The translations under genes were made by a program, and so were the position numbers. Below, in pieces: positions 44,068 to 52,467 of a stretch of DNA of 62,984 bases (positions within the stretch are counted from its first letter, which is position 1; every line of letters starts with the position of its first letter). Location of the stretch: positions 1 to 62,984 of the forward strand of contig DAOUDD010000011.1 in NCBI GenBank assembly GCA_034431765.1, written 5' to 3'. The DNA is from DASYAN01 sp034431765. GTDB taxonomy: Bacteria; Chloroflexota; Ktedonobacteria; Ktedonobacterales; Ktedonobacteraceae. The notes beneath the pieces are model-generated. The model did not search any database. It worked only from the letters and a program-made list of their open reading frames with translations, and was not told where the DNA came from.

Positions 44068-44835
44068 ATGGATATCCAGAAGAGCACAATTCTCATTACC
44101 GGCGGTGCATCAGGCCTTGGTGGTGCCTGCGCACACTTGCTAGCACAATCCGGCGCTGCTGTCGTCATCGCCGATCTTAATAGCGAGACGGGGAATGCGT
44201 TGGCTGAAGAACTGGGCGAAAAGGCGCTATTCGTAAAGACGGATGTTACGAGCGAAAGCGATGTGCAGGATGCAGTCGAGCGTGCGCTGCAACAATTTGG
44301 TGGGCTGCACGCTGTAATCAATTGTGCTGGAATTGCTCCCCCTGAACGGGTCGTCAGTAAGCAGGGGCCGGCGAACCTGGCAACGTTCAGCAAAGTAGTT
44401 CAGGTTAACCTCATCGGTACCTTCAACGCTATTCGCCTGGCTGCTGCCGCGATGACTCAGAATACACCCAATGAGGGAGGAGAGCGAGGCGTCATTATCA
44501 ATACCGCCTCAATTGCCGCCTTCGATGGGCAGATCGGTCAGGCAGCGTATGCCGCCTCCAAGGGAGGTATTGTGAGCATGACCTTGCCGATAGCTCGTGA
44601 GCTAGCACGCTATGGGATTCGCGTCATCACTATTGCTCCTGGCATCTTTGACACTCCATTACTGGCTGACCTACCTGAGCCTGCCCGCGTCTCACTTGGT
44701 CAGCAGGTACCCTTCCCACCACGCCTGGGCCGACCTGAAGAATACGCCGCTCTCGCGAAACACATTCTGGAAAACGAGATGCTCAACGGCGAAGTGATCA
44801 GGCTGGATGGCGCTTTGAGGATGCAGGCGAAGTGA
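44068..44835 (+). CDS. Short-chain dehydrogenase (3-hydroxyacyl-CoA dehydrogenase type 2-like)
   Basis: A 255-residue NAD(H) enzyme. Rossmann motif LITGGASGLGGACAHLLAQS, AVVIADLNSE (NAD-preferring Asp), NCAGIAPPERVV, catalytic Ser in INTASIAAFDG and Y-A-A-S-K in AAYAASKGGIVSMTLPIARE. The QIGQAAYAASK context and PGIFDTPLLADLPEPAR segment match the HSD17B10/3-hydroxyacyl-CoA dehydrogenase type 2 group, which oxidises short 3-hydroxyacyl-CoA and similar alcohols. It is the second gene of a unit with the alpha/beta hydrolase. Confidence 0.9.
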   Translation: MDIQKSTILITGGASGLGGACAHLLAQSGAAVVIADLNSETGNALAEELGEKALFVKTDVTSESDVQDAVERALQQFGGLHAVINCAGIAPPERVVSKQGPANLATFSKVVQVNLIGTFNAIRLAAAAMTQNTPNEGGERGVIINTASIAAFDGQIGQAAYAASKGGIVSMTLPIARELARYGIRVITIAPGIFDTPLLADLPEPARVSLGQQVPFPPRLGRPEEYAALAKHILENEMLNGEVIRLDGALRMQAK

Positions 44836-44865
44836 GTACCACCCAGGCAGCGGAAGAAACAAGGC

Positions 44866-44952
44866 GAGCAGTAAGGCTTACACATCTGCACCATCTCGTG
44901 TATAATAAGGTGAGCGGTAAGGTCTACTCACCTGCTCCATCTCGTGTATAAT
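44866..44952. repeat. Imperfect tandem repeat carrying two promoter-like boxes
   Basis: Two 41-bp units, 44866-44906 and 44912-44952, run GAGC(A/G)GTAAGG then CC(A)TCTCGTGTATAAT, with a 46-bp period. Each ends in a perfect TATAAT. Confidence 0.8.
44878..44906 (+). promoter_or_regulatory. Candidate promoter upstream of ilvD
   Basis: TTACAC (44878-44883), 17-base spacer, TATAAT (44901-44906). The duplicated unit gives a second TATAAT at 44947-44952, but with CTACTC at the corresponding -35 place. GGTGAG/CTCACC around 44910-44932 forms an inverted repeat between the two boxes. Confidence 0.5.
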
Positions 44953-45083
44953 TACGAGAATACACCATTGCTTCGTACACATCCCCTATAACGATGATGG
45001 CAATGCCCAGGACTGGCATATCATTCAGAGAGAGGATTTAGTACAAGAAGTGCAGTTTTACCTATAGAAAGGATGATTTCAGC

Positions 45084-46793
45084 ATGTCCGATACACCTGA
45101 AGAGAGAACAGCTTCACGGCCACTTAATAGCCGAAGCAAGGAGATTACCGAAGGGGTCGTGCGCTCACCCAATCGCTCGATGTTGCGAGCGGTGGGCGTT
45201 ACGGATGAGGATTTTGAGCAACAGAAGCCGATTATTGGCATTGCGAGCACGTGGAGCGAAATTACGCCGTGCAACATGCATCTAAACCGTCTGGCAGAGA
45301 AGGTGCGCGAAGGCGTACGCATCGGTGGAGGTGTGCCGCAGATCTTCGGAACCATCACGGTAAGCGATGGTATTTCAATGGGAACCGAAGGAATGAAATT
45401 TTCGCTGCCCAGCCGCGAGGTGATCGCGGACTCGATTGAGCTAGTGGGCAATGCGCAGCGCTTTGATGGGGTAGTCGCAGTTGGCGGCTGCGATAAAAAT
45501 ATGCCCGGCTGTTTGATGGCGCTGGCTCGCTTGAATGTTCCCAGTTTATTTGTCTACGGGGGCACGATTCTGCCCGGTGTGTGTAAGGGACAGGATGTGG
45601 ACCTTGTCAGTGTCTTCGAGGCGGTGGGGCAGTATAGCTCTGGCAAGATCAGCCGTGAGGATCTACATGCAGTTGAGGCAAGCGCCATTCCAGGTGCTGG
45701 CTCGTGTGGCGGGATGTACACGGCGAATACCATGTCCTCCGCTATTGAGGCACTCGGCATGAGCCTCCCTGGAAGCTCTTCAGCACCCGCCGTCACCTCG
45801 CGCAAAGCTGAAGACAGCTATGAGGCAGGACGAGCGGTAGTAAAGCTGATTGAGAAAGGAATTACACCACGGGACATTTTAACGAAGAGCGCGTTCGAGA
45901 ATGCTATCACGCTGGTGATGGCACTGGGTGGCTCGACCAACGCGGTACTGCACTTAATCGCTATCGCGCGCCAGATCGACATTCCGCTCACCATCGACGA
46001 TTTCACACGCGTCGGCAAAAATGTTCCGCACCTGGCTGATCTCAAGCCCGGTGGACGCTTTGTTATGGTCGATCTGGATCGCGTCGGAGGGACGCAAGCC
46101 GTGCTAAAAGTGCTGCTTAGAGCAGGGCTTATTCATGGTGACGCGCTGACAGTGACAGGCAAAACGCTGGCCGAGAACCTTGAGAATGCACCGGATCTGT
46201 CAGAGGGACAACACATTGTGATGCCGATGGAGAAGCCGCTCCATCCATCTGGTCCACTGGTTATTCTTAAAGGAAATCTGGCACCGGAGGGGGCCGTATG
46301 TAAGATTGCTGGCCTTAAAACTACACGGCACCGTGGGCCGGCCAAAGTGTTTAACTCCGAAGAGGAGACCTTCAACGCGATCATGAACCATAAGATCACA
46401 CACGGAGATGTGGTGGTGATTCGCTACGAGGGGCCGAAAGGTGGGCCGGGGATGCGCGAGATGCTGGCGGTCACATCTGCTCTGATCGGACAGGGCTATG
46501 GTGAGACCGTGGGGCTGATCACGGACGGACGTTTTTCTGGTGGCACACACGGCATGGTCGTGGGCCATATCTCGCCAGAGGCGCAGGATGGTGGACCTAT
46601 CGCAATCATCCAAGATGGAGATGTCATCATTATCGACGCCGATGCAAACGAACTTTCGGTTGATGTGAGTGATGACGAGATTGCGCGCCGCTTGCAAAGC
46701 TGGCAGGCACCAGAGCCACGGTACAAGCGCGGGGTGATTGCGAAGTATGTCAAACTCGTCTCATCAGCATCAGAGGGAGCGGTAACGCAGTAG
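45084..46793 (+). CDS. ilvD: Dihydroxy-acid dehydratase
   Basis: A 569-residue iron-sulfur enzyme of branched-chain amino acid synthesis; it dehydrates 2,3-dihydroxy-isovalerate and -methylvalerate. The cluster Cys are in VAVGGCDKNMPGCLMALARL and IPGAGSCGGMYTANTMSSAI; other signatures are TPCNMHLNRLAEKV, GTEGMKFSLPSREVIADSIE and TDGRFSGGTHGMVVGHISPEA. It starts MSDTPEERT at 45084. No ilvBNC gene is adjacent, so the branched-chain pathway is scattered in this genome. A long leader with the duplicated promoter unit lies upstream. Confidence 0.96.
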   Translation: MSDTPEERTASRPLNSRSKEITEGVVRSPNRSMLRAVGVTDEDFEQQKPIIGIASTWSEITPCNMHLNRLAEKVREGVRIGGGVPQIFGTITVSDGISMGTEGMKFSLPSREVIADSIELVGNAQRFDGVVAVGGCDKNMPGCLMALARLNVPSLFVYGGTILPGVCKGQDVDLVSVFEAVGQYSSGKISREDLHAVEASAIPGAGSCGGMYTANTMSSAIEALGMSLPGSSSAPAVTSRKAEDSYEAGRAVVKLIEKGITPRDILTKSAFENAITLVMALGGSTNAVLHLIAIARQIDIPLTIDDFTRVGKNVPHLADLKPGGRFVMVDLDRVGGTQAVLKVLLRAGLIHGDALTVTGKTLAENLENAPDLSEGQHIVMPMEKPLHPSGPLVILKGNLAPEGAVCKIAGLKTTRHRGPAKVFNSEEETFNAIMNHKITHGDVVVIRYEGPKGGPGMREMLAVTSALIGQGYGETVGLITDGRFSGGTHGMVVGHISPEAQDGGPIAIIQDGDVIIIDADANELSVDVSDDEIARRLQSWQAPEPRYKRGVIAKYVKLVSSASEGAVTQ

Positions 46794-46851
46794 CTAAAGC
46801 AACAAATCGCGCCTCAACTTACAGACAATGAATTGACTTTTATTGGTTTTT

Positions 46852-46909
46852 ACATGCGGGAAGAGCGGAATGGTCTTCATGAAGCACCATTCGCTCTTCT
46901 CGTATGTGT
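46852..46909. terminator. Long hairpin between ilvD and the convergent gene
   Basis: ACATGCGGGAAGAGCGGAATGG pairs with CCATTCGCTCTTCTCGTATGT (one bulge and a few G-T pairs) around a 13-base loop, giving a stem of about 20 bp. It lies 58 bases after ilvD and just past the stop of the opposite gene. Neither strand shows a good U-tract afterwards. Confidence 0.5.
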
Positions 46910-46917
46910 GTTATGAG

Positions 46918-47568
46918 TTAACGGTTGATTTTTTCGACCTGGAAGGTGCCCCGATCGCTTTCCAGCTCGATATCGACGTTGTCATTCTTTTTCGTTTGGT
47001 GGCGCAGATACCAGGCAGCCAGGGCAGAAGCTGAGACGGCTCCAACTGTGAGCAGGATAATTCCGGCACGGGAGCCTGCACCCTCACTTCTACTCTCGAC
47101 TGCTCCACTGCCTGGCTTACTAACTGGCTGCACGATAAAGGCGAGCAGGTCGAGCATGTTGCGGTAGATACGGCGCAGACCCAGCGGAGCAAAGGTGCGC
47201 TCAAAGAAGCCGCGTACACCGGAACCGCCTTCCCACTCGGTCACGATACGCACATTCGTCTGTGAACCAGAGTCCTGAGGCGAGAGTGTCCAGGTTGTGA
47301 CCAGAGAGGAGTTGCTGTCACGCTCTGTCAGGACCTGTCCCTCTAGCGCCTCATCAACACGTATCTTGTAGGGGCGTTCACGGTTTGCAGCGCGCAGGCG
47401 GTAGCTTACAACTGTGCCGGTCCCTCTGCCACCTTGCTCGACTCGATAGTCAAGGAAGTTTTCCGTCAACATCAGGGGACGTTTGCTTTTATAGTCGGAG
47501 AGCACCTCGTAGACGGCCTCAGGACTGGCTTCGACAGTGCGCTCGCTCGTTACAATAACTCGACTCAT
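46918..47568 (-). CDS. SRPBCC family protein with C-terminal membrane anchor
   Basis: A 216-residue protein. Residues 1-145 form a START-like lipid/ligand-binding fold: MSRVIVTSERTVEASPEAVY, GRGTGTVVSYRLRAANR, VTTWTLSPQDSGSQ and the C-terminal helix FAPLGLRRIYRNMLDLLAF. A Gly/Ser-rich linker leads to one membrane helix (AGIILLTVGAVSASALAAWYL) and a basic-acidic cytoplasmic tail (about 28 residues). The anchor makes a membrane-lipid role plausible but unproven. Confidence 0.87.
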   Translation of the reverse strand: MSRVIVTSERTVEASPEAVYEVLSDYKSKRPLMLTENFLDYRVEQGGRGTGTVVSYRLRAANRERPYKIRVDEALEGQVLTERDSNSSLVTTWTLSPQDSGSQTNVRIVTEWEGGSGVRGFFERTFAPLGLRRIYRNMLDLLAFIVQPVSKPGSGAVESRSEGAGSRAGIILLTVGAVSASALAAWYLRHQTKKNDNVDIELESDRGTFQVEKINR

Positions 47569-47807
47569 CCATTTCTCCTTGTATTTTTTTGTGACATGCC
47601 TCTCTCAAAGGCAGAAGTAAAAGCTCTTCTTATCTGTTTTATCTCTCCAAGATAAGTACGAAATAGCTACCTCCTTAGATGATATTCGTCCATAGACACG
47701 ATTTGTACAGTTGGTCAAACAGCGCTTTCAAAATGCTCTACTATTATGATATTATAGCTGAAGAAATAAAGTGATAATTTTCACTAAACTGACGTAAGGA
47801 AAACAAA

Positions 47808-48674
47808 ATGTATGAGAAGAACTCATCTGAAGAGACCTATGCGCTAGGTCGTAGTTCAGAGGAAACACGACGATTACAAGAGCAGGATCAGATGCTCAAA
47901 CCTTTCACACGTAGACTCTTTGAGCAGGCGGGGATCGGGGCAGGGATGAAGGTGCTCGACGTGGGCAGCGGAGCAGGTGACGTTGCTCTGCTCCTGGCCG
48001 AGATGGTTGGTCCAGGCGGCATTGTGGTTGGAGTAGAGAAGAATCCAGCGATTCTGGACACCGCTCGCTCAAAGGTAACTGCGGCGGGATGGTCAAACGT
48101 GACTTTCCTTGCTGAAAACGTTGAAAGTATCGAGCTTGATGGCGAGTTCGACGCTATTGTCGGTCGGCTCGTCCTAATGTATCTACGCTCTCCAGCAGGA
48201 GTGCTGCGCAGATTGGTACAGCATTTGCGACCAGGAGGGATTGTGGCGTTCCAGGAACCTGACTTCGCGCCTACGAGAGCGCTACATGTGTCTGCTCATC
48301 CCCCTTGCCACTTGTGGGAGCAGACCTGCCATTGGATCGTGGAAACGTTTCATCGTACAGGAGTGCCAATGCGTATGGGATTAGACATGTATATCACCTT
48401 TCTAGATGCGGAACTTCCACCGCCACATCTAGAGTACGGAGCGCTCATTGGTGCAGGAGCAAACTGGTCTGGGTATGAGTACCTTGCTGGAATAGTGCGC
48501 AGCATGCTCCCGCTCCTCTTGGATTTTGGTATAGCAACTGCGGAGGAAGTTGCAGTCGAGACCTTAGCTGAACGCTTACGTGCAGAAGTGCTTAGCCAGC
48601 GGGCAGTAGTACGAGGAATGGAATTTGTCTCTGCCTGGGCACGTGAGGCGAAACTTTCAAATGAAGAAGGCTAG
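47808..48674 (+). CDS. Class I SAM-dependent methyltransferase
   Basis: A 288-residue methyltransferase. Motif I is MKVLDVGSGAGDVALLLAEM, followed by GIVVGVEKNPAILDTARSK (acidic residue for ribose), DAIVGRLVLMYLRSP and LRPGGIVAFQEPDFAP. The N-terminus (TYALGRSSEETRRLQEQDQM) matches UbiE/MenG-like and small-molecule methyltransferases. A C-terminal extension of about 110 residues is alpha-helical and may cover the substrate. The substrate is unknown and the gene stands alone. Confidence 0.87.
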   Translation: MYEKNSSEETYALGRSSEETRRLQEQDQMLKPFTRRLFEQAGIGAGMKVLDVGSGAGDVALLLAEMVGPGGIVVGVEKNPAILDTARSKVTAAGWSNVTFLAENVESIELDGEFDAIVGRLVLMYLRSPAGVLRRLVQHLRPGGIVAFQEPDFAPTRALHVSAHPPCHLWEQTCHWIVETFHRTGVPMRMGLDMYITFLDAELPPPHLEYGALIGAGANWSGYEYLAGIVRSMLPLLLDFGIATAEEVAVETLAERLRAEVLSQRAVVRGMEFVSAWAREAKLSNEEG

Positions 48675-48968
48675 AGGAGATCTCCGCTATCTGCCGATAG
48701 GGCGTTCTATTATTGCTATCGTCAGCGCTCCTGGTAGTGGTAGAATTACAACGAGAATATGTATACTGTCGGTCTAACGGTATAAGATAGGACACGTAAG
48801 ACTTTCGGGGATCGAGTCGTCTTATTCCCAATCCGCACAGTCACATCTTCTACTCTGAGCAAGCTAGTAAGTACAGGTAGGGCAGAGCCAAAATTCTGCT
48901 CCACCTGTGTACGAGGAACGCATCGTAGAGAAGACATGAAGCTTTTTCGCTGCTGCAAGCACGTATAT

Positions 48969-49211
48969 CTAGCAGAAAGAGGAGAGACTTGTATGCTCAT
49001 TCCAGCTTCTAGCATAAATGGTGAGCGCTTCGGCGAGCGGTATTTTCACCCAGGAATCCTGGGATGGGTAGATATTCTCTTTACAGTTTTGCAGCACAGC
49101 GTTTGCTATCTGTTTCTCTATAGCTTCCAATGCTTGTGTATTTGTTCTCTCTGGCTGTTGCGAGGGCACGTACAGAAAGAAGTCTTGTTGGGGCAACACC
49201 GAGTTGTGCAT
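48969..49211 (-). CDS. Small hypothetical protein (80 residues)
   Basis: An 80-residue soluble protein, with segments ALEAIEKQIANAVLQ and IPLAEALTIYARSWNE likely to be helices. AAGGAGA lies about eight bases before ATG 49211, a better site than those of the neighbouring random frames, so this is the best candidate in a region where frames on both strands overlap. No family recognised. Conservation was not tested. Confidence 0.45.
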   Translation of the reverse strand: MHNSVLPQQDFFLYVPSQQPERTNTQALEAIEKQIANAVLQNCKENIYPSQDSWVKIPLAEALTIYARSWNEHTSLSSFC

Positions 49212-49381
49212 AACACTTGTCTCCTTCTAGCAGGCATATAAACCTTTCTGATAAGCATAGTATGCCAGACTAATGTGAAGATAATATGAAAAAAGTGTCA
49301 CAAAATTGTTGCAAACACACTCAGCACTACAATTGACTTGGCACAAACACATTCCCCATATACATACTTCCTCTCCCACTC

Positions 49382-49921
49382 CTATAGACGCTCAAAGGTC
49401 TCTTTTTGTCGCTTGTTTTGGAGATCCGTCACAAATTGCTCGACATCAGTGGAGTTCCGACAGTGGATTACCTTGTACCGGTAGGGTTGCAACATGTGCA
49501 GGGTATAGAGATGCCCCTTAGCCGGATCTGTGGAAGTGTAGTACTTTCTGGCATAGCCGAGGAAGTGATAGAGCTTGCGCAGACCACGATGCCGATTAGT
49601 ACCGGCAAGACTCAAACACAAGTGGCGCGTAAGAATGCGATAGCAGGCCACGCGCCAGGGGACATCAAGATAGATAATCTTATCGGCAGTTTGCAGAAGC
49701 TCATCTACCCAGCCGAAGTGCCCACCCTCTGTAACCCAGCCTGGTTGAATTGCAATGGTATGGATGTCGCGCAGTTTCACCTCTAGAGGACGCTCAGCAC
49801 CATAGCCATTCTCCCAGCCAACAACATCCATTTCATAGAAAGGGATATTGAGCAATCTGGACAAACGCTTCGCCAACGTCGTCTTGCCACTACCAGTTCC
49901 ACCTATGGTGTGGATACGCAT
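49382..49921 (-). CDS. P-loop NTPase, FlaR/adenylate-kinase-like
   Basis: A 179-residue ATPase of the DNA-topology-modulation FlaR-like group. Walker A is IHTIGGTGSGKTTLAKRLSR right at the N-terminus; the acid in YEMDVVGWENG and the arginine-rich lid (RVACYRILTRH, RHRGLRKLYHFL) resemble nucleotide-monophosphate kinases. ATG 49921 gives the usual short start (MRIHTIGG); an ATG at 49951 would add ten residues. Members of this group are often named FlaR but their function is not settled. It is a single gene. Confidence 0.82.
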   Translation of the reverse strand: MRIHTIGGTGSGKTTLAKRLSRLLNIPFYEMDVVGWENGYGAERPLEVKLRDIHTIAIQPGWVTEGGHFGWVDELLQTADKIIYLDVPWRVACYRILTRHLCLSLAGTNRHRGLRKLYHFLGYARKYYTSTDPAKGHLYTLHMLQPYRYKVIHCRNSTDVEQFVTDLQNKRQKETFERL

Positions 49922-50000
49922 CTTAAATCTCTCGCTTGCTGTATTTCCCATATCCTATCTTAAGAGGATACGCAGTTGCAAGAGGATAACACCATCCCAC

Positions 50001-50201
50001 CTACCCACTATGCAAGAGGCGATGCAGTTGTGCGACTTCGAAATGGCGCATGCTAGCTACCCATAGGGTATTGAGCAGTAGAAGCGTGAGGGATGCCAGT
50101 ACGATGGGTAGACGCCAGAGCAAGAGAATATTGGCCACAAGGCAGAAGAGAGAGTAAATTCTCTTGAGAGACGAGCTGATGAGTGGCTTCAGACCAAGCA
50201 T
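50001..50201 (-). CDS. Small membrane protein (66 residues), tentative
   Basis: A 66-residue sequence with two closely spaced hydrophobic segments, RIYSLFCLVANILLLWRL and PIVLASLTLLLLNTLWVASM, flanked by basic residues, as in small membrane-hairpin proteins. No clear ribosome site precedes ATG 50201, so the call is weak. It lies between the FlaR-like gene and the terminator of LysRS. Confidence 0.35.
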   Translation of the reverse strand: MLGLKPLISSSLKRIYSLFCLVANILLLWRLPIVLASLTLLLLNTLWVASMRHFEVAQLHRLLHSG

Positions 50202-50288
50202 TGTTCGATCTGCTGTGAGGATACTGCACTAAGGCATCTAACGTTTCGCAAAAGCTCGATTGTAAGGATGTCACATCGTATTGCCTAT

Positions 50289-50330
50289 AAGAAGACTGAC
50301 CAGGAAGAAATGTTCCTGGTCAGTCTTCTT
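50289..50330 (-). terminator. Strong 18-bp hairpin after the LysRS gene
   Basis: AAGAAGACTGACCAGGAA and its exact complement form a perfect 18-bp stem around GAAATG. It lies nine bases beyond the stop of the class I lysyl-tRNA synthetase gene. Confidence 0.8.
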
Positions 50331-50338
50331 ATACAAGA

Positions 50339-52024
50339 TTACCGCGTGACTAGCTCGAACTCGGAATTTGAGCTTTCTTGCTCCTTTGGAGGGGTGAGCA
50401 GGGTTTTGACGCGCTCTTTGCCAAGGGAGAGCAGCAAGGTGGGAATACGCGGGCCGGTGTCGCTGCCACAGATGAGGGTATAGAGCGCGACAAAAAATGT
50501 CCGCTGTGCCTGCTTCAGTTCGTCGGTGGGAGCGGCATCTGTTGGGAGACCGCGCACAACTTTGGGGATGCTGTACATCAGGCTGGTGAGCGCTTCGAGA
50601 TTCCAGGAGCGGTCCAGTTCGTTGACAAGCATGCGAATGCTGGCACGATCCAGATCGGAGAAGCGTGCATACGCCTCCTCGTCGAAGCTGCTGCGGATGT
50701 GCGTGCGCTCGTCGTCGGGCAGGTAGTTGCTGATCCAGTTGCGCGCGCAGGTGAACCGTGGCTCTAGTTGTATACGCAGCGCTCCAAGCTCCTGGCTACT
50801 CTGCATATGCTGCGAGACGATGCGCAGCACCTGCTCTTCATTGCTCTGCGTCACGTCGAGAATCGAGGTCAGCAGCGAGAAGGGAGCGGGACGCTGTGTA
50901 TAGACGACCGCTTCAGAACTCGTCTTTGTAGCACGCTCGAACGTACGTGCGTTGAGTTCGCTGGCGGAACCTTTCTCAACCTGGCGCAGCAGCGAATCCC
51001 ATTCGTCGTACAGACGTAAGAGGCCCTGCCCGAAATCGATGTCGAACGCCTGGTTGTTGGCACGCCGGGCATAGAGCCAGCGTAAGAGTGCCGGTTCGAT
51101 GATATCGAGGGCGGTATTGACAGTAGCAACAGTGCCGGCAGAGCTGGAAATTTTGGAGCGTCCACCCATACCAACAAAGGCGTAGCCAACGAAGGCTGGA
51201 GCGCGACCACCGTAGATCTGCTGCACGATCTTCTGTCCCACTGAATAGCTGCTGCCTGGAGAGGCATGATCTTCACCGCCTGGCTCGAAATCAACCTGCT
51301 CGTAGCGCCAGCGCATCGGCCAGTCAACCTTCCAGACCAACTTGCCCTGCACGCGCTCGTTGAGGCTGAACGAGTCATTGTGTCCACAGCTATCACAGGT
51401 ATAAGTGATCGTTGCAGTTGCCTCGTCGTAGGCGGTGATGCGGGTTGTATCGCGTGAGCAGTTCTGGCAGTAGACGCGAAAGGGATAGTAGCTGCTGCGC
51501 CGCTCGTTCACAGTCTCCTGCTGCCCCTCATGTGTCTGATGCTCTGACAGAATATCGAAGATCTCCAGGCGCTGGCTCATTGCCAGCTTGATCTGCTCCA
51601 CATAGTCGCCGCGTTGGTAAGCGACGGACTGACGGATGTAGCGTGGACGCACACCGATGCGATCCAGCCCCTGCGTGAAGTCGCTGATATAGCGCGTCGC
51701 ATAGGAATCGTACTCGCCGAAGGGATCGGGCACGTCAGAGATCGGCATTCCTATATATTGTGCAAAGTCAGCGGAGACGCCCACCGGTACTTTACGGAAG
51801 CGGTCATAGTCGTCGAATGAATGGATATGATCCACGGTCCAGCCACGCGAACGCAGCTCTTCTGCCACCAGGTGCACGGTCATCACCTCGCGCAGATTGC
51901 CCAGGTGAATCGGGCCGGAGGGACTGATACCGGAGGCGCAGACAATCGTCGCCTGCTCTCCTTTTGTCTGCCGCACGTTGGTCTCAACACGGTCAGCAAT
52001 TTTTGTAACCCAGTCAGGTTTCAT
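50339..52024 (-). CDS. lysS: Class I lysyl-tRNA synthetase
   Basis: A 561-residue enzyme that charges tRNA-Lys, of the class I (Rossmann) type mainly known from archaea and some bacteria. ATG 52024 has GGAG about 11 bases upstream; an ATG at 52066 would add 14 residues without a site. The HIGH-type motif is SPSGPIHLGN (H40-L-G-N) and the KMSKS-type motif is GMGGRSKISSSAG (K-I-S-S-S). A zinc-ribbon insertion is seen in VYCQNCSRDTTRI with CDSCGHND. The C-terminal helical domain recognises the anticodon. The gene is a single unit ending at a strong terminator and lies about 1.4 kb from the end of the lysine-synthesis operon. Confidence 0.93.
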   Translation of the reverse strand: MKPDWVTKIADRVETNVRQTKGEQATIVCASGISPSGPIHLGNLREVMTVHLVAEELRSRGWTVDHIHSFDDYDRFRKVPVGVSADFAQYIGMPISDVPDPFGEYDSYATRYISDFTQGLDRIGVRPRYIRQSVAYQRGDYVEQIKLAMSQRLEIFDILSEHQTHEGQQETVNERRSSYYPFRVYCQNCSRDTTRITAYDEATATITYTCDSCGHNDSFSLNERVQGKLVWKVDWPMRWRYEQVDFEPGGEDHASPGSSYSVGQKIVQQIYGGRAPAFVGYAFVGMGGRSKISSSAGTVATVNTALDIIEPALLRWLYARRANNQAFDIDFGQGLLRLYDEWDSLLRQVEKGSASELNARTFERATKTSSEAVVYTQRPAPFSLLTSILDVTQSNEEQVLRIVSQHMQSSQELGALRIQLEPRFTCARNWISNYLPDDERTHIRSSFDEEAYARFSDLDRASIRMLVNELDRSWNLEALTSLMYSIPKVVRGLPTDAAPTDELKQAQRTFFVALYTLICGSDTGPRIPTLLLSLGKERVKTLLTPPKEQESSNSEFELVTR

Positions 52025-52066
52025 CTTCCACAAAGCTCCATATCTTCTGTTAATCTTATGTATCAT

Positions 52067-52413
52067 TGTACCAGTTTAGCAGAGAATTTTCATTATATAT
52101 GAACAGAATTGGCTAATGCAGTATCTCACAACGGCGCGAAGAATGAGCACAATACTTTGGCCTCTCACTCCACCTTCTGAGTGGGACGAGTCTACCAGAG
52201 GAAGCTGAATAGGTCAAAGTAATTCTACAGCAGAAAAATGGATATGTTATCCAGTAATTCAGATTTTGAACGATAACCTGTCAAAATTGAACAACTTTAG
52301 AGACAAATCACGCATACTATGATGCAACTTTCTTCCTTTTCTGTTTCTATTATGTTATTCTTTATGATAAATATGTGTAATTCTGGTAAAATTGTTTTGA
52401 AATGAGAAAATCT
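52067..52413. other. AT-rich divergent spacer between LysRS and CPBP genes
   Basis: About 350 bases without a gene. It is richer in A and T than its neighbours and presumably holds the promoters of both flanking genes. On the LysRS side a TATAAT (minus strand) occurs within TTCATATATAATG but without a convincing -35 partner. No hairpin or operator stands out. Confidence 0.45.
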
Positions 52414-52467
52414 ATGACTATCTTTAAACTCTCAAAAGCAGTTCCCTGGTAGGTAAGTGTTGTATTT

